From Sacculina carcini (lineage: Eukaryota > Arthropoda > Thecostraca > Sacculinidae): DNA of 64,000 bases. A program made the position numbers and the translations under genes. Below, in pieces: positions 1 to 12,002 of the stretch; the stretch's first letter is position 1; every line of letters starts with the position of its first letter. The stretch is taken from assembly GCA_916048095.2 (NCBI GenBank), contig OU696578.1, positions 3,222,798 through 3,286,797 of the forward strand. Reading direction: 5' to 3'. The notes under the pieces are model-generated. The model saw only the letters and a program-made list of their open reading frames with translations. It made no database searches and had not been told where the DNA came from.

Positions 1-479
1 CAATATAAAGGATTATTAGCTCATAGAGGGAAAATAAATGAGCCAGCAAAAATAACACACATGATAATAAAAGAGAAAAACGAGTATAAAAACAGCAAAA
101 GAAATATCTTACACATTAACATACATCACATCATACATCACATTATACATTAACAACAACAACAACATGTATTTGTTATAGCGCACCGAAGGGCTCGGGC
201 GCGACACGATTATAACAGTTGGAAACACGGAATACAAATAACAGGACAGATGCAAAAGAAGTAAACAACAAATATGCAATAAATGACAATAAATATAGAG
301 ACAAAATATGGGCAAAACATACAAAGCAGACGGACATGACGGACAAGACAACACGACTGAAACATAATGACAACACAACACAGCAAACACAACTCGGGAG
401 AATATAGTCATAGCGTAGATAAAGTAAGCATGCAAATGAGGGAAGGAATACGAGTAAGAACAGGCTAAAGTAACATGTT
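1..479. other. AT-rich non-coding DNA, probable LINE 3' flank
   Basis: No supportable gene. Reading the minus strand, the sequence after the LINE remnant at 480-1903 ends in a short run of TTG triplets (plus-strand CAA repeats near 153-168). This may be the 3' tail of that LINE. Confidence 0.3.
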
Positions 480-1903
480 ATAGTGATGCAAAAGGTGTGA
501 GAGTGTGGGAGACTGGGTCAAAAGAGAGGTCAAAAAAGTGTTTGGAGAGCTTAGAGCGGAAAGAATTGTAGGAAAGAGAAGAAGTTATGTGAACTGGGAT
601 GGAATTGTAAAGGCGAGGGGCGGAAAAAAAGAATGATTTGGAGGACCAAGGAGATTCATTTACAGCACGAGGGCATACAAGGGGAAGAAGAATTCCGGAA
701 GGAGTGAGGCAAGGAGTGAGGAGAAGGCGGAGATAGGATGGCTGATGAGGATCGTGGAAAAGCTTATATATCAGACAGCACAGGCGAAAGTGGTATTAAC
801 ACTGGTAACCAAGAAAATCGAATGTAGAGAGAACAAGATTTAGTGCTGTCGGAATGGAGGAGTTAGAGGTGTGGGCAAAGATAGCAAAAATTTATACAGA
901 GCAGAAGAGAATGAGGAGTATGATTTTTGCTTCAGGACATGAGGAGAAAGTTGATTGTAAAGACGGGGAGCAGAAAAGTAGAATGACTTGGCTGACCAGT
1001 TTGACTCATGAAGAGCAGGAGGAGAAACAAGAGGTACAGGACGACGACTGGAAGATCGCTCGTTGCACTGTAGGAGAGTAAGTAAGTAGGAAGGAGGAGA
1101 AGGCGAGGGAAGAAGTTTTTATACAAGACAGCAAAACTTATGATGGATCCTCGAAGGGACTGGCAGCCAGCCTAGTTGCCGAATATGTACAGAGCTTGGT
1201 GTCCTAGGCGGAACACGCAAAACGAACCGACAGGAAAGGTTAATGATTGGCTGAAGGGAGCGAAGATATTTTTGAGGTAGGTGAAAAATATAGAATTGCA
1301 ATAGTCGAAACGGGAGAAGATATAGGGACTAACAAGAAGCAGTGCAGACGATTCGTCGATGTGTCGGCGTATAGGGTAGAGTTGGCGCAAGATGAATCGA
1401 CAGGATCGGGTAACGTTTGAAAGATGCCTGGAGAAGTCAAGTGAAGGATCAAAGACAATGCCCAAACTACGAATATGAGAGGAGAGGGACAATTGAAGAC
1501 AGTTCGGAGATATCCCAGGAGGGTGAAATATAATATACTCTGTCTTATCTGGATTCAAGAGGAGATCTCCGGAGGTCGCCCAGGCATCTATGTTGGATAG
1601 AAGTTGGACAATGAGATAACTGTTAGAGGACGAATAAGGGAAGAAAATTTGGATATCATCCGCATAAATGTGGAAAGATATAGGATAGGTGCGGAGGATC
1701 GGACAAAGAGAAGAAACATAAAGATTAAATAAAAGAGGGCCGAGAAGAGAGCCTTGGGGAACACCCGAAATAATAGGAGAAGAAGATGAATATTCGTATT
1801 TTATACGTATTTTTGCTTGGTGGACGATATTGTCTTTTGTTGGACCATTTGGTGTTGTTGTGGTTAATAAATATGAATGAATGAATGAATGAATGTGCTG
1901 CAC
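480..1903 (-). pseudogene. CR1/L2-like LINE reverse transcriptase remnant
   Basis: On the minus strand, 1903-1172 reads as the C-terminal half of a non-LTR reverse transcriptase: the GVPQGS-LLGPLLFNLY block, then the catalytic ADD (YADDIQIF), then the thumb. Further downstream (1300-900) other frames give the usual CR1/L2 tail, LGWLPVPSRIHHKFCC and an APRLYNQLS block resembling the family's 'APRLWNSLP'. A second copy of this tail block appears at about 700-480, so the 3' end seems duplicated. There are several frameshifts and no endonuclease domain. The 5' side stops near a GAAT tetranucleotide run (about 1876-1891). It is a dead, 5'-truncated element. The clade (CR1 versus L2) is not certain. 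Confidence 0.8.
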
Positions 1904-3400
1904 AGAAGAAGTAAAGAAGCATAAATGTTAACAAAAATGATAAAAAACAAACAAGAAAATCAGGTAGGAAATTAGGCAAAGCATGAGGAAGATGGATGGA
2001 GGATAAGAACTAAAGAATGACAAAGAAGTTGTTGAAGACAAATACTCCGATAAATACATAAATAATAGAGAGAAAGAAAAGCCATGAATAGGGAAATTTA
2101 ATTTTTTATATCAAAATAGTTCACTAATCACAAGATGAAAACTATAATATATTTCACTCAGATATAATTTTTAGTTTTTGCTATACCTTTATTAATTAAT
2201 CATATGACCGTTTTCATTCATCATTCAATATTTGTAAAATATTATAATTTCTGTATTTTATTTTTATCTGAATGTTCAGTTTTCAGTTAATGGCAAATGA
2301 ATGTCGTTCAAATCAGGACGTTTAGAATTGTTACTTGTTTTGTCAAGACACTCACTATTTTCGGTTTATTGCTATTCTTATTACATTGTGTGTCATGCAA
2401 ATTAATTTCATTGTAAATCTACTGTTATTATACATTATTTATATTACATTACTTATATTTCTATATTTGCATCAATAAACGCTATCGCTAGAATGTTCCG
2501 AGGCGTCAAGTACAAAAGTTTGCGGATAATAATGCACTCGCTCTTGTGCGTTCAAACCTGTTGTTTTATGCTTGAAGTAAGTTTGATTGTGGTAAGATTA
2601 ATTTAAATTTACTGAGCCACCACGTATTGCATTATTATTAGTGATAATATTTCTTGATCATTCGATTAGAACATGAATAAATTAAACTTTAATTGCTATT
2701 ACGTACAAATTTATCGAGAAAAAACCCAAATAACAAATGGTTCCGAGTATTTAACATGAGACACATTTCGATTAATTTTTCGGCTAATTTCTGCATTTAT
2801 TTCTGGAGCAACCAGGTCAGAATAGATTCAATCAACCAAAAATGACCAAATAGTTATATAATTACATCATTAATCTGCTTAGCAGATATGTCTCCATATA
2901 TATGACACCTTTGTCTGTTTGTCTGTCTGCTTGTCCAAAGAGTTTACGAAATTCACTGTCCTCTGGTGAAAATTTGCGTGACTGCCTATCGTTCTAGTTT
3001 CAGTAACTCTTTTCCGCCCCATTTCCACCAACCAGCAATATCCAAAAACTAGAAAATCCTGTACTGAGAATTGCAAGAAAAACATCAAATATAAGCAATT
3101 AATTTCAGTGGTAGACATTACATCAATGTCGAATAAGCCTGTTTAATATCTAAACCGGCTTTTTATGCGCACTGTTTTCACAATGGAGAGTCATACTATC
3201 AAGTCCCAGGAAAGTGTGGACTAGCTGCAGTCCCGCCTCTATCCCTCGTTCTATGTTAGATAAGGAGAAGTTTGGTTAAGTTATGTTAGTTAGGCTAGGA
3301 AATTTAGGAAAGAAATACAGCTGGGACTGAAGTGGGACCAAACATACCCAGGACCCAATGCCCTTGGTTGCTTCACAGTGAGGTGGGTGGCTGGAAATCA
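1904..3400. repeat. AT-rich DNA with a dispersed repeat at about 2100-2560
   Basis: No gene recognised. About 2100-2560 matches, in inverted orientation, about 22950-23470: both hold the same run including 'aatgtcgttcaaatcagga' and the block around 'gaatgttccgaggcgtcaag'. This is an unclassified dispersed repeat; no terminal repeats or coding trace were seen. Confidence 0.55.
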
Positions 3401-3995
3401 TACATCAGTGGTTCCTAACCCCTGAGTGGCAGCGCAAAGTTGGGTCGCCGAGTCATTTGGGTACTGGGTCGCTAAGAGTTCCCGGAAATAACAATTTTGC
3501 TATTAAGGTAATTATAATCATATAATTATATAACGTAATACTCACAATGCAGGATGCAATGCGTTAGTGTTCTAAGCAGATCATGATTAAATCTAATGAT
3601 GACTTAATATAATTGAATTGTGGTTCAAGCCGAAATTATTGCATATGACTACAATTCCTTTATCTATTTAAGTTTGGGTAGCGATGCTTGATTTGAGCAA
3701 ATTTTTGGGTCGTTGCCAAAAAAAGCTGAACAAATACCGCCCTAAAGAATGAAAAACAAAACATGTTCAAGAGAAGATGATCTACTTGTTGATTTACTCT
3801 CATCTAACAATGATCTTACATCTGTGCAACTTTTACAACCTTTAGACCATTGTATATTGTTCATTTTCGCCTTATCACAACTGCCAAAGTTTAGCACTGT
3901 AGTAAATACCAGCTATTGCCGTTACATAATTAGGTTTGGGATTATTCTAAAATAATTTCAGCTTTAAAGTAAACACTTGCATAAATATGAATTTA
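3401..3995. other. Non-coding DNA with a possible hAT-type terminus near 3408
   Basis: At about 3408 there is 'cagtggttcctaacccctg', which resembles hAT element ends of the CAGTGGTTCTCAACC type. No matching partner end was found. A 68-codon ORF at 3749-3955 shows no recognisable motif and is not called. Confidence 0.25.
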
Positions 3996-3998
3996 TTT

Positions 3999-4030
<32 letters not shown>

Positions 4031-4580
4031 GAGTGTATGTGTGTGTGAGTGTGTATTTGTGTGAGTGTGTGTTTGTGTGTGTGTGCTTGTGTGAGTGTGT
4101 GTTTGTGTGTGTGTGCGTGTACACGTGTGTGTTATTGTTTCTGTGTGGTCATCGCAGCGTATGACCGTGTGTGTTTGTTTGTACGCACTTGTGTGTGTGT
4201 GTGTGTTTGCACGCATTTATGATTTCCACAGGCAACTACCGACGTCCCGTTACACACACACACACACGCGCGCACACGCGCACACCAGCATACACACACA
4301 CACACACACATAAACACGTGTCGGAAAGCTATACACCAATGAGCAGGTGTGTGCAGTGAGGTGTATGTGCGTGTGCGTGTATGTATGTGCGTGTGTGAGC
4401 GAGTGAAGAAGTATAGTTCTGCTTCGACTAATTGACGTGAAATAAGCACATACACACACGCACAAACATACACACACACACACACATATACACATACATA
4501 CACGCTTCACATGCACACACATACACATAGACGCTACACATGCATGCACACACACACACACACACACACACAAATACATT
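3996..4580. repeat. (TG)n/(CA)n microsatellite cluster
   Basis: Interrupted TG tracts at about 3996-4130 and 4190-4210 are followed by CA tracts at 4250-4312 and 4447-4570. Every long ORF here translates as cysteine-valine or histidine-threonine runs and is spurious. Confidence 0.95.
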
Positions 4581-5116
4581 GTATTGTATTGTATTGTATT
4601 TCGAAACGACACAGTAAACATATAATAACACCAAACATATTTTCATGTGTCGGGGGAAGCCATAAAGGCTTATATCCCTTTAAAAAAACAAAAACAAATA
4701 AAATATAAGAAGAAAATGAAAAAACGTATATTTACAGTTTAGTTCAGTTGGAAATGTACAGTGGCAAGTAATAGATGCGTTGCTTGCTGTACCTTAAATT
4801 TACAGTTCAGCAAGAGCTCAGTTTCATAATGAGATCATAAGAAGATCGGCAATCTCCACCAGGCAATTGAGTCAACATTGGGCTTTGTTATTTACATATA
4901 TTTTAAGAGAATGGTGTTGAATAGGCATGTTGTGAATTTTTTCATAGACGTCATGTCACTCAGAATTATTTCTTTGTTCTTCACCAATTCATTCCACAGC
5001 TTCACACCGTTTATGGTCAAAGCTTGATTTCTGACGTATGTTCTTCTGTGTTGAACTAGGAACAGGTCGGGACGACGAGGATTTGTTTCAAAACAAATCT
5101 GTTGATTTTTGTGCAA
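4575..5116 (-). pseudogene. 3' end of a CR1/jockey-like LINE
   Basis: On the minus strand 5116-4892 encodes a typical LINE reverse-transcriptase C-terminus, with RRTYVRNQALTINGVKLWNEL near residues 25-45 (the family's 'G..LWN.LP' block). About 300 bp of 3' UTR follow, including TAAGCCTTTATGGCTTCCCC. The element ends in a pentanucleotide tail (TGTAT repeats on the plus strand, 4579-4600). A short tandem-repeat tail is usual in several LINE clades. It is 5'-truncated and non-functional. Confidence 0.7.
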
Positions 5117-6040
5117 TTTTTTATAAAAAACTTTTTACATTAATTTACATGTTTTCAACTGTATAAGACCTGAAATATTCAATATTTTTCCTCTGGTGAA
5201 AAGTGGTTTTGATGGTGTGTTTCGTGGTAAATGTTACATGCACACACACACCATCACGCACACGTGTACATATAATTTGATCTAATACATACATACATAT
5301 ATACAACATGCATATACACAATATTATCTGTAATTTTTTTCATGCATTAAGCATGAATATCACGAATAGCACGTGAATACTATGTCAAATAGAGCTGAAA
5401 AAGCTAAAAACAGCCGAAACAGCTGATTAGCTTCAAAATGCTGAAATTGTAGGATCAAATGAGCATTGAAGAATGGAAATTTAGCGAAGAGCCAGTTCTA
5501 ATATCACCATCAACAAAGTATTCTCCATAATACAGCCAATATAACACAACTGCTAACATCACACCCCTATTTTTGTTATAAGCGCCTGGGAGAGCAGAAA
5601 CACAAGTACATTAAATATTGCAATGCGGTTTTATTTCATATTCATTAACATTTAATATTTTACATTCATCTATTTGTGATTTTCACAATAAAATCAATAA
5701 TATGCAAATTTTAAATATTTTAAATCAAACAATCTTTAACAAGTCTATTTGCAATAAAATGTGCAACTAGCACCAAACACCAAACAAAACCCTCAACTCA
5801 GTGTTTGTAGATGTTTTTGCAACGTGGTATTAGCTGGTATGCAAATGAGTGATGCTTGTCTGACGTACAGAAGCTGTTTGAATCTGGTCGACCTGGTGGA
5901 TAAACAAACTCTGATGGCAAAAAAAAGTTTATGAAATTTTTATAGCTGCACTACTCAATGAAATAACTATTATGTATATAGTACATGTTTATATTATTGA
6001 ATGTTATAAAATAAGTCTGATTAATTCAATAGTATTTCAT
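5117..6040. other. Non-coding DNA, nothing recognised
   Basis: AT-rich, with a short CA/AC tract near 5240-5265. No ORF with a recognisable motif. Confidence 0.4.
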
Positions 6041-6042
6041 AT

Positions 6043-6135
6043 ACAGTCGACCTTCCAAATAGCGGACCTCCGAATAGCGGAATCATATATTGGTCCCTCT
6101 CATATAGCGCACCTATAAATAGCGGAAAATGAGGG
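6043..6135. repeat. Possible pogo/Tigger-like transposon terminus
   Basis: From 6043 the sequence reads ACAGTCGACCTTCCAAATAG and carries repeated 'aatagcgga' motifs (6057, 6071, 6118). This arrangement resembles pogo/Tigger ends. No partner end or transposase was found nearby, so the call is weak. Confidence 0.3.
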
Positions 6136-6698
6136 TTCTGAATGATTCTTAAATACAGCATGTATGGAATATATTGACTCTTGTCGACCTTGAAGACCTT
6201 GAGACCTCTTGTTGAGCTTGTCGACCGATAACATTTGACTGTTACAAGCTGATTGGTAGAAACGAGTGACTTATCAGGGCCGGTTATTGACATAGGCACA
6301 GGCATAATATTAGGAATAGGCAAATTAGACGGTCGCCTAGGACCCCAGATTGGTGAGGATCTTGTACAAGAAACATACAGGAATTTAGACATTATGTAAG
6401 ATATACAAAGAACTAAAACATATTACAGACAGGCGCACGTGGGCATTACTGCCCCACGCGCGCCTACAATAAGGCGCAACATCACCACACTTCGAACACG
6501 ACACCCACACAACTCTACACCCATTCACGCTCTCACCGTGACATATGGGAGTACATACACACACACGCGCACAGTCCTCACGCACACCGCAACAACCAAT
6601 CAGCGGCGAGCCGGTCACTCGCTCGCCGCCGCGGGGCATGAACACTTCACCAAACACATACAAACACACTTTCAAGCTACACAAAGCGCGAACGAGAA

Positions 6699-6758
<60 letters not shown>

Positions 6759-7555
6759 ACACACAGACACACAGACACACAGAGTAAACCATACACACTC
6801 AAACGCGCTCACACACACTCCATCTCTCACACAATACATAATCATACCACACATTCGTATAACATTGACAATTTCGATTACTTTAGCATCGGAGAGTAAT
6901 GATGTGCTCACCATTGATGGAATGGATCTCTCCTTCAAAGTGCAGCATACCAAGCCCAAGGCGTCCCTAGAAGAACGTCGCATAGTTGAGCAATTTTCTT
7001 GGGTTATGAACAATTTTGGTAGACACATTTGAGAACGATTCAACGGTACATTGTTCAAACCGTTGTATTGTTCAACCACCTAGATATAATTTTGAGAAAA
7101 TACAGTAAATTATATGGTTGAAACAAGCCAGATAACGCCTGCCTATTTGTTTACCAAAAAACTCCAATACAGAGTAATTACTGATACGAGTATTCACAAG
7201 TATTCACAAATTCGCTAATAAAAATCAGTCAGTCATAGCTATTGCCAAAAGAAGCTAATCAAAGTGATGTTTAATTAGAGGATGTCGTTCTATTTTTCAA
7301 TCATTCCCCTAGAAAATCCTTCTATTAGAAGACGTATATTCGCATATACACACACATATATGCTCACGCATACACATACCTTGACATACTTACATAAGGA
7401 CGTTCCTTATAAAAATGGGATACACAAACAATATCAGACAGATATCAAGAACTGTCAAACAATTTAACGCACTTGAGAGTTAATGTTGTTTTTGTAGTTT
7501 ACTGATTTGTATAGCGTATGATATCAACAACATCATAAAATAACCTAACAGTGAA
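6136..7555. repeat. Intergenic DNA with a (CA)n microsatellite at about 6700-6755
   Basis: The uninterrupted CA run is followed by CAGA-CACA variants up to about 6781. The stretch 6890-7030 has a more coding-like base pattern but matches no family I recognise. The ORFs spanning the microsatellite are artefacts. Confidence 0.7.
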
Positions 7556-7789
7556 GCATGGAAAATGTGCGCGTGTATGTGTGTTTCAGTGTGTGTCAGT
7601 TTGTGTGTGTGTGTGCCTGTATGTCTTTGTCAGTGTGTATGTGTTTATGGCACTGTATGCCAGTGTGTGCGTGTGTGTATGTGCGTCAGTGTGTTTGTCG
7701 GTGTATTTGCATTTGTGATTTTATACTATTATGCGCAGTATTCTATGCTGCAACGTACCAGATGAAGATACATATCCGAAAGACAAACA

Positions 7790-7849
<60 letters not shown>

Positions 7850-7852
7850 ACA
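7556..7852. repeat. GT-rich tract and (CA)n microsatellite
   Basis: 7565-7700 is an interrupted GT-rich stretch and 7790-7848 is a long CA run. The cysteine/valine-rich ORFs across it are not genes. Confidence 0.9.
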
Positions 7853-8264
7853 CTCACTTGAGCATTCCTCCAAAAGTCGGCGATTCAGCACAGACGCGCA
7901 TACAAATACAAACATGATGAACGCAGAAGCACGTGTAAACAACACAATTAAGTGTGTGTGCGTGCGTGTGTGCGTGTTTGCATGTGTGTCTATGGGGACA
8001 ATTGACGTAACATTCCTTGTGAAAATAAACTTCTAAATTGTCGCACATACATCTTAACATCAGCACACACACATACCTGTTTGTGCGTGTGTGTATAATA
8101 TGTCAGTAGGTTGATACAGAAACACAACGGAAGCCATGGAGCTGGTATTTGAAACGATATTATATTTTTGTATGCTGAACATGCCCTCAATGTGTTGCAA
8201 TGGTAAACATCGGAAATCAGTTGGGCATACGCTATTTTTCTCTTAATAAGCCTATAACAGATAA
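7853..8264. other. Non-coding DNA
   Basis: Short degenerate TG/CA stretches near 7950-8100; nothing else recognised. Confidence 0.4.
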
Positions 8265-9060
8265 GCATAGGTGGGCGCGCGAAACTTCTTTTGGGTTCCG
8301 AATCCGAACCCGATTCTTCGCTGGTTTTGGGTTCCGAACCCCCGAATAGCGAACCCGATTTTCAAATTTTCCGTGCGAACATATATTCCGGACATTCGTC
8401 TGCGAACCTCCGAATCTCTTAAAATAGCAAAGCGAACCTTCATTCCGATACCTTCCGAACATGTACAAACCTAACCTTTACTCATTCCGAATCTCCAAAT
8501 CTAAATTTCCGATTAAAAATTTGTTTAAGATATATACATAATTTATTGAACAAACTATTTTTATAAAAACAAAGTATTAATAAAAGACAGTAAAAAGTAA
8601 AATCAAAAGTTCACAAAAAACATTATATAAAAAATTCACAACACTTCGGTCTTCACTAACTTGTCGGCCCTATCTCTCCCTCTTAGCAGCTTCAAGTTTC
8701 TTTTTATGAAGGTCAGGCGCTCAAAATTCAGATTGGACAGAGAGGCTCGCTTTGGCCTAGAAATATCCGAGCCGAAGCTGAAGAGTCGTTCAGCTGAGGC
8801 AGACGAGGGCAGGGGAGTGTTATACTTGATGAAACAGTTCACCCAGTCTTGCTTGTGCTCCTTGGGCAAGTTTGCCGTGGAGATCTTCATGATGCGTGTG
8901 CCAACAGTGGCGCCACAGGTGTCAACTTCCTTGCCGACCTCCTCCTCCTGGTTGGCCACCACAACTGACTCCTCCTCGTCCTCAATATGGAAGGCAAACT
9001 CGTCGTGCTCGCTGGTGTGGCTGGACGCAGAATGTGGCCTGGAGGCGGAGGCTACATCAT
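8265..9060 (-). pseudogene. hAT transposase C-terminus with subterminal repeats
   Basis: On the minus strand 8962-8636 encodes a hAT-family dimerisation domain. Residues about 43-92 contain FIKYNTPLPSSASAERLFSF, followed by a 'RPKRASLS' block and FERLTFIKRN. These are the usual hAT C-terminal signatures, in which this domain is needed for transposase multimerisation. The ORF lacks the catalytic DDE region. Downstream, 8280-8500 is packed with TTCCGAA/TTCGGAA-type short motifs, as expected for the subterminal binding sites of a hAT end near 8265-8280. The element is truncated. This hAT type differs from the one in repeat X. Confidence 0.8.
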
Positions 9061-9688
9061 ATGCACAAAAATATGCACGTCACATCGAATCAAAGCGAAT
9101 GCGATGGCACAAAAACAAAATCACAAGACAACACAAAACTATATAGATGTGTACTCCACACCGCTAGTGATCAGATTGACACTTTGCGAAACTACTCATT
9201 GGCAAAAGGGTAATTTAAGATCGAACAGAAGAACCCTGTATGTTTATAACAATTCGAAACACGCTATTTTCGTTTCTGGTCACATTTAAATTGGCGGAAC
9301 AATTGAATTAATTGGATTTCTCAGTGCTGTTGTGGAAAATGAATGGATGTGGAATCAGATGAAATAGCCTACGGATGAAATTGACTAAAATTCTGCCCTC
9401 TATATATCAGCATTCTGTCCTCTATATCCTGGCATGCTCACTTGATTAAGAGTTTATTCAATGCCCATAGTGCAATCCCCATCTGCGGCTTGCGGGAAAT
9501 TCCCCACTGGTGGGATATGGAGTGGTTGCCAAGTGTGGAATTAAACACCGAACAAAAGAGTAAAAGTGTGTGTTTATTAATCCGAACTTGTTCTTTTTCG
9601 ATTCTAATGACTTACTGACATTTAACTTGGTCGAATAGTTGAATATATTTGATTCACCAGCGCTGTTGTTGAAAATGAAGAGAAGAGA
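9061..9688. other. Non-coding DNA
   Basis: A short stretch at about 9122-9165 resembles, in inverted orientation, the start of the gypsy LTR at 43507 (cacatctgtatagttttgtg). Otherwise nothing recognised. Confidence 0.35.
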
Positions 9689-10117
9689 TTAGTATCGATA
9701 TGTATCCCGACTGATTAGCACAAGTCATCCACAGCAATAAGTAATTCACTCCAAACAGTCTCGCTCATTCGAGACTCTCACTCTCAGTCTCGCTCGCTCA
9801 CTCCAAACAGTCTCGCATTTCCGACAGCTCATACCTAACTGATTGCACCAAGTCCTCTGCGGAGACAAGAGATAGGCTGGGGGACTGAAGATGGTCGCAT
9901 AGTTGTTTGGTAACTAGCAACATTTTCTGTATTGATACTAGGCTACCTCGCTCCACCCTCATACTAATTCTGATTACCACGCTCCACCCTAATACTAAGC
10001 CGACTAAAAGTTCAATACCAAATACGATGATACGGTAACGTTTAAACGAAACATAGGGCAAAAACACTTCACAATTGGAATGAATGAATTAGACTGAACA
10101 ACAATCAAATAGGTGTA

Positions 10118-10260
10118 CAATGTACTCCGGATATAAGAGACTTGTCGGGACTGGAGAAGAAGTGTCATATACTCGGGGTTATCTTATATCCGGGGAATAG
10201 TACACGTCAAGCATAGAAGATTGACCCGAAGAAATACTCTCTTATAACCGGGGTACACTG
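10118..10260. mobile_element. 143-bp pogo/Tigger-like MITE inside repeat X
   Basis: The element begins CAATGTACTCCGGATATAAG and ends, in reverse complement, CAGTGTACCCCGGTTATAAG. These are matched terminal inverted repeats of about 24 bp. It is flanked by TA on both sides (10116-10117 and 10261-10262), the target duplication expected of Tc1/mariner/pogo elements. A copy of equal length sits at 61687-61829. No coding capacity. Confidence 0.6.
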
Positions 10261-10855
10261 TAATTAATATAGAACAATTTTTATATTAAAATGAAATGGC
10301 ATGCATTTAGGACAATAAAGCTTCGTTTAGAGTGGTAAAAAATGTTAATGTTCATATATTATTATTTGAGAGGTTTAGCGCACTTGGGGGCTAGGCATAC
10401 TTAGGGGGGCTTGGCATATTTTAAGGGGGACTGAGGCCCCGGACGCCGGGTCCCCCTTGGTGCCGCCACTGGTGTTTGTGTTCAATGCGCGGCAATGTTG
10501 TTTGCATGCGGATCCAGTAGCCGATCCACAGTTCAATATTGGGGGGCTGAATTATATATGAGTGGCTAGGTATCCTGTGAAGGTGATGACTTGGGGCATT
10601 TTTCAAAGATATATACACACATTTACACACACATTAATGTGCGAAATACTTTGCGATAATGCTTATATCAAGAAATTATACAGAAAGATATTTTCTTGAC
10701 CTCATTTAGTGAATCTCTTAGTTGTGAGGAGTTTATAGAATTTTTTTGGGGCAATTTTTGATCTCAGAGCTCCCCCTGGATCCGCCACTGTGCATATCTT
10801 ATGCTCAATTAGTTCGATATAGTTAAAAGAGCTTGTGTGTGTTCACCTGGTCTTA

Positions 10856-11449
10856 GGGCGTGTTTCATTATCACTAACGTAAGTGCTGAAGGAAATTGAT
10901 GGAAGTGAACGGATAATGAAACACTTTGTGAAGTGATACATCAATGACGCTTGTTTGACTATTTTGAACAGCTGATTGCGAATAATCCCACAAACTTTCT
11001 GGTCCAAATAATTTGTTTTGCTTCATTTTCATCATTTGCATTTGCTTTCTGTTGATTTGCTGAGTTTTAGTTCATGGATTCATTAATTCCATATGGAGCT
11101 GCGCTAATCTCAGCATTGTCGGATTTACACAAATACCACACAAATACACAAACACAAGCCGTCCGCTATGGCAAACGAAATGCTCACAGAAAATATATTC
11201 TATATTATATAGTCCTCAACAAATATATTATATTCCTCTATTCAATTCCAAAACAAACAGCACACGGGAAAGTGAATGTCGCTAAAGCGCAATGATTGCC
11301 TAATGATTAAATGAATAAATAAATGATTGCCTTCTGCTTCAAGCCTTCCGAGTGAAGCGCAGTGAAGTACTTCACTCCACCTTCAGCATTGATAATGTAA
11401 CACTGTGAAGCGCTTCCTAGCGCTTCAGCATTCATAATGAAACACGCCC
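10856..11449. mobile_element. 594-bp PIF/Harbinger-type MITE
   Basis: Terminal inverted repeats begin GGGCGTGTTTCATTAT at the left and end ATAATGAAACACGCCC at the right. A TTA trinucleotide lies directly outside each end (10853-10855 and 11450-11452). The homologous copy of repeat X has the uninterrupted site with a single TTA at 62422-62424. A 3-bp TTA duplication is the PIF/Harbinger signature. The interior has no transposase trace, so it is non-autonomous. Confidence 0.85.
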
Positions 11450-12002
11450 TTAGTTTGTTGTCCTGCTGGAGGGAGGAAAGTGCGGAGTGTCTTTCAGTAT
11501 ATTCCTTGGGCCGATAGGACGTTTACCCTTCGTTCATCCCTGGATATGGGGAGAAGGCACGTGTTATGCTAATGTATCGGCTCAGTCAGAGTGGTCTTAA
11601 CTAGAGTATCTAATAGCTTAACATTTATCGTAATTCGAGATCAAGATTACAATAATTGTAAAGAAATTATAATCATAATTGTAGATTGTAATTGTAATAA
11701 TATCATTTTTATCGTTTGAATTTGAAATTTAGCTTACAATAATTAGTTTTTCTTCAACAATTATTCGAATTATTTCTTGGTGATACAAATGTTTCAATTA
11801 AATACCCAAATTATACTCCAAATACAGCTGTAATACACGCTACACGTGAAACAACCACGCGATCCAAGTCAAAATTGAGTACTTCCCGCTGTATCGGGCG
11901 CGAAAACTGCATGTTCAAGGTGGCAGGGTGTAGATATATTTTAGAAAAAATTATTGTAATTTTTGGTTTTTTCGATCAAATCAACAGCACACCTCCAGAA
12001 AA

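Larger units (their letters stand above)
9689..12002 (-). mobile_element. Repeat X, copy A (partial hAT-derived element)
   Basis: This matches 61307-62998 almost end to end. Near 9900-9760 the minus strand reads VTKQLCDHLQSPSLSLVSAE then VRYELSEM. These resemble the DUF4371/ZMYM1-like group of hAT transposases, in the stretch before the 'P+..grkr' basic block. The copy is interrupted by a PIF/Harbinger-type MITE (10856-11449) and carries the same Tigger-like MITE as the full copy. It ends abruptly at 12002-12003, where a fragment of the Q/Y/P repeat gene begins. Confidence 0.6.

Noticed and set aside
3947..4646. Several 70-120 codon ORFs rich in Cys-Val or His-Thr
   Set aside because: They are translations of (TG)n/(CA)n repeats in all frames. 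The same holds at 6385-7079, 7558-7945 and 32773-33193.
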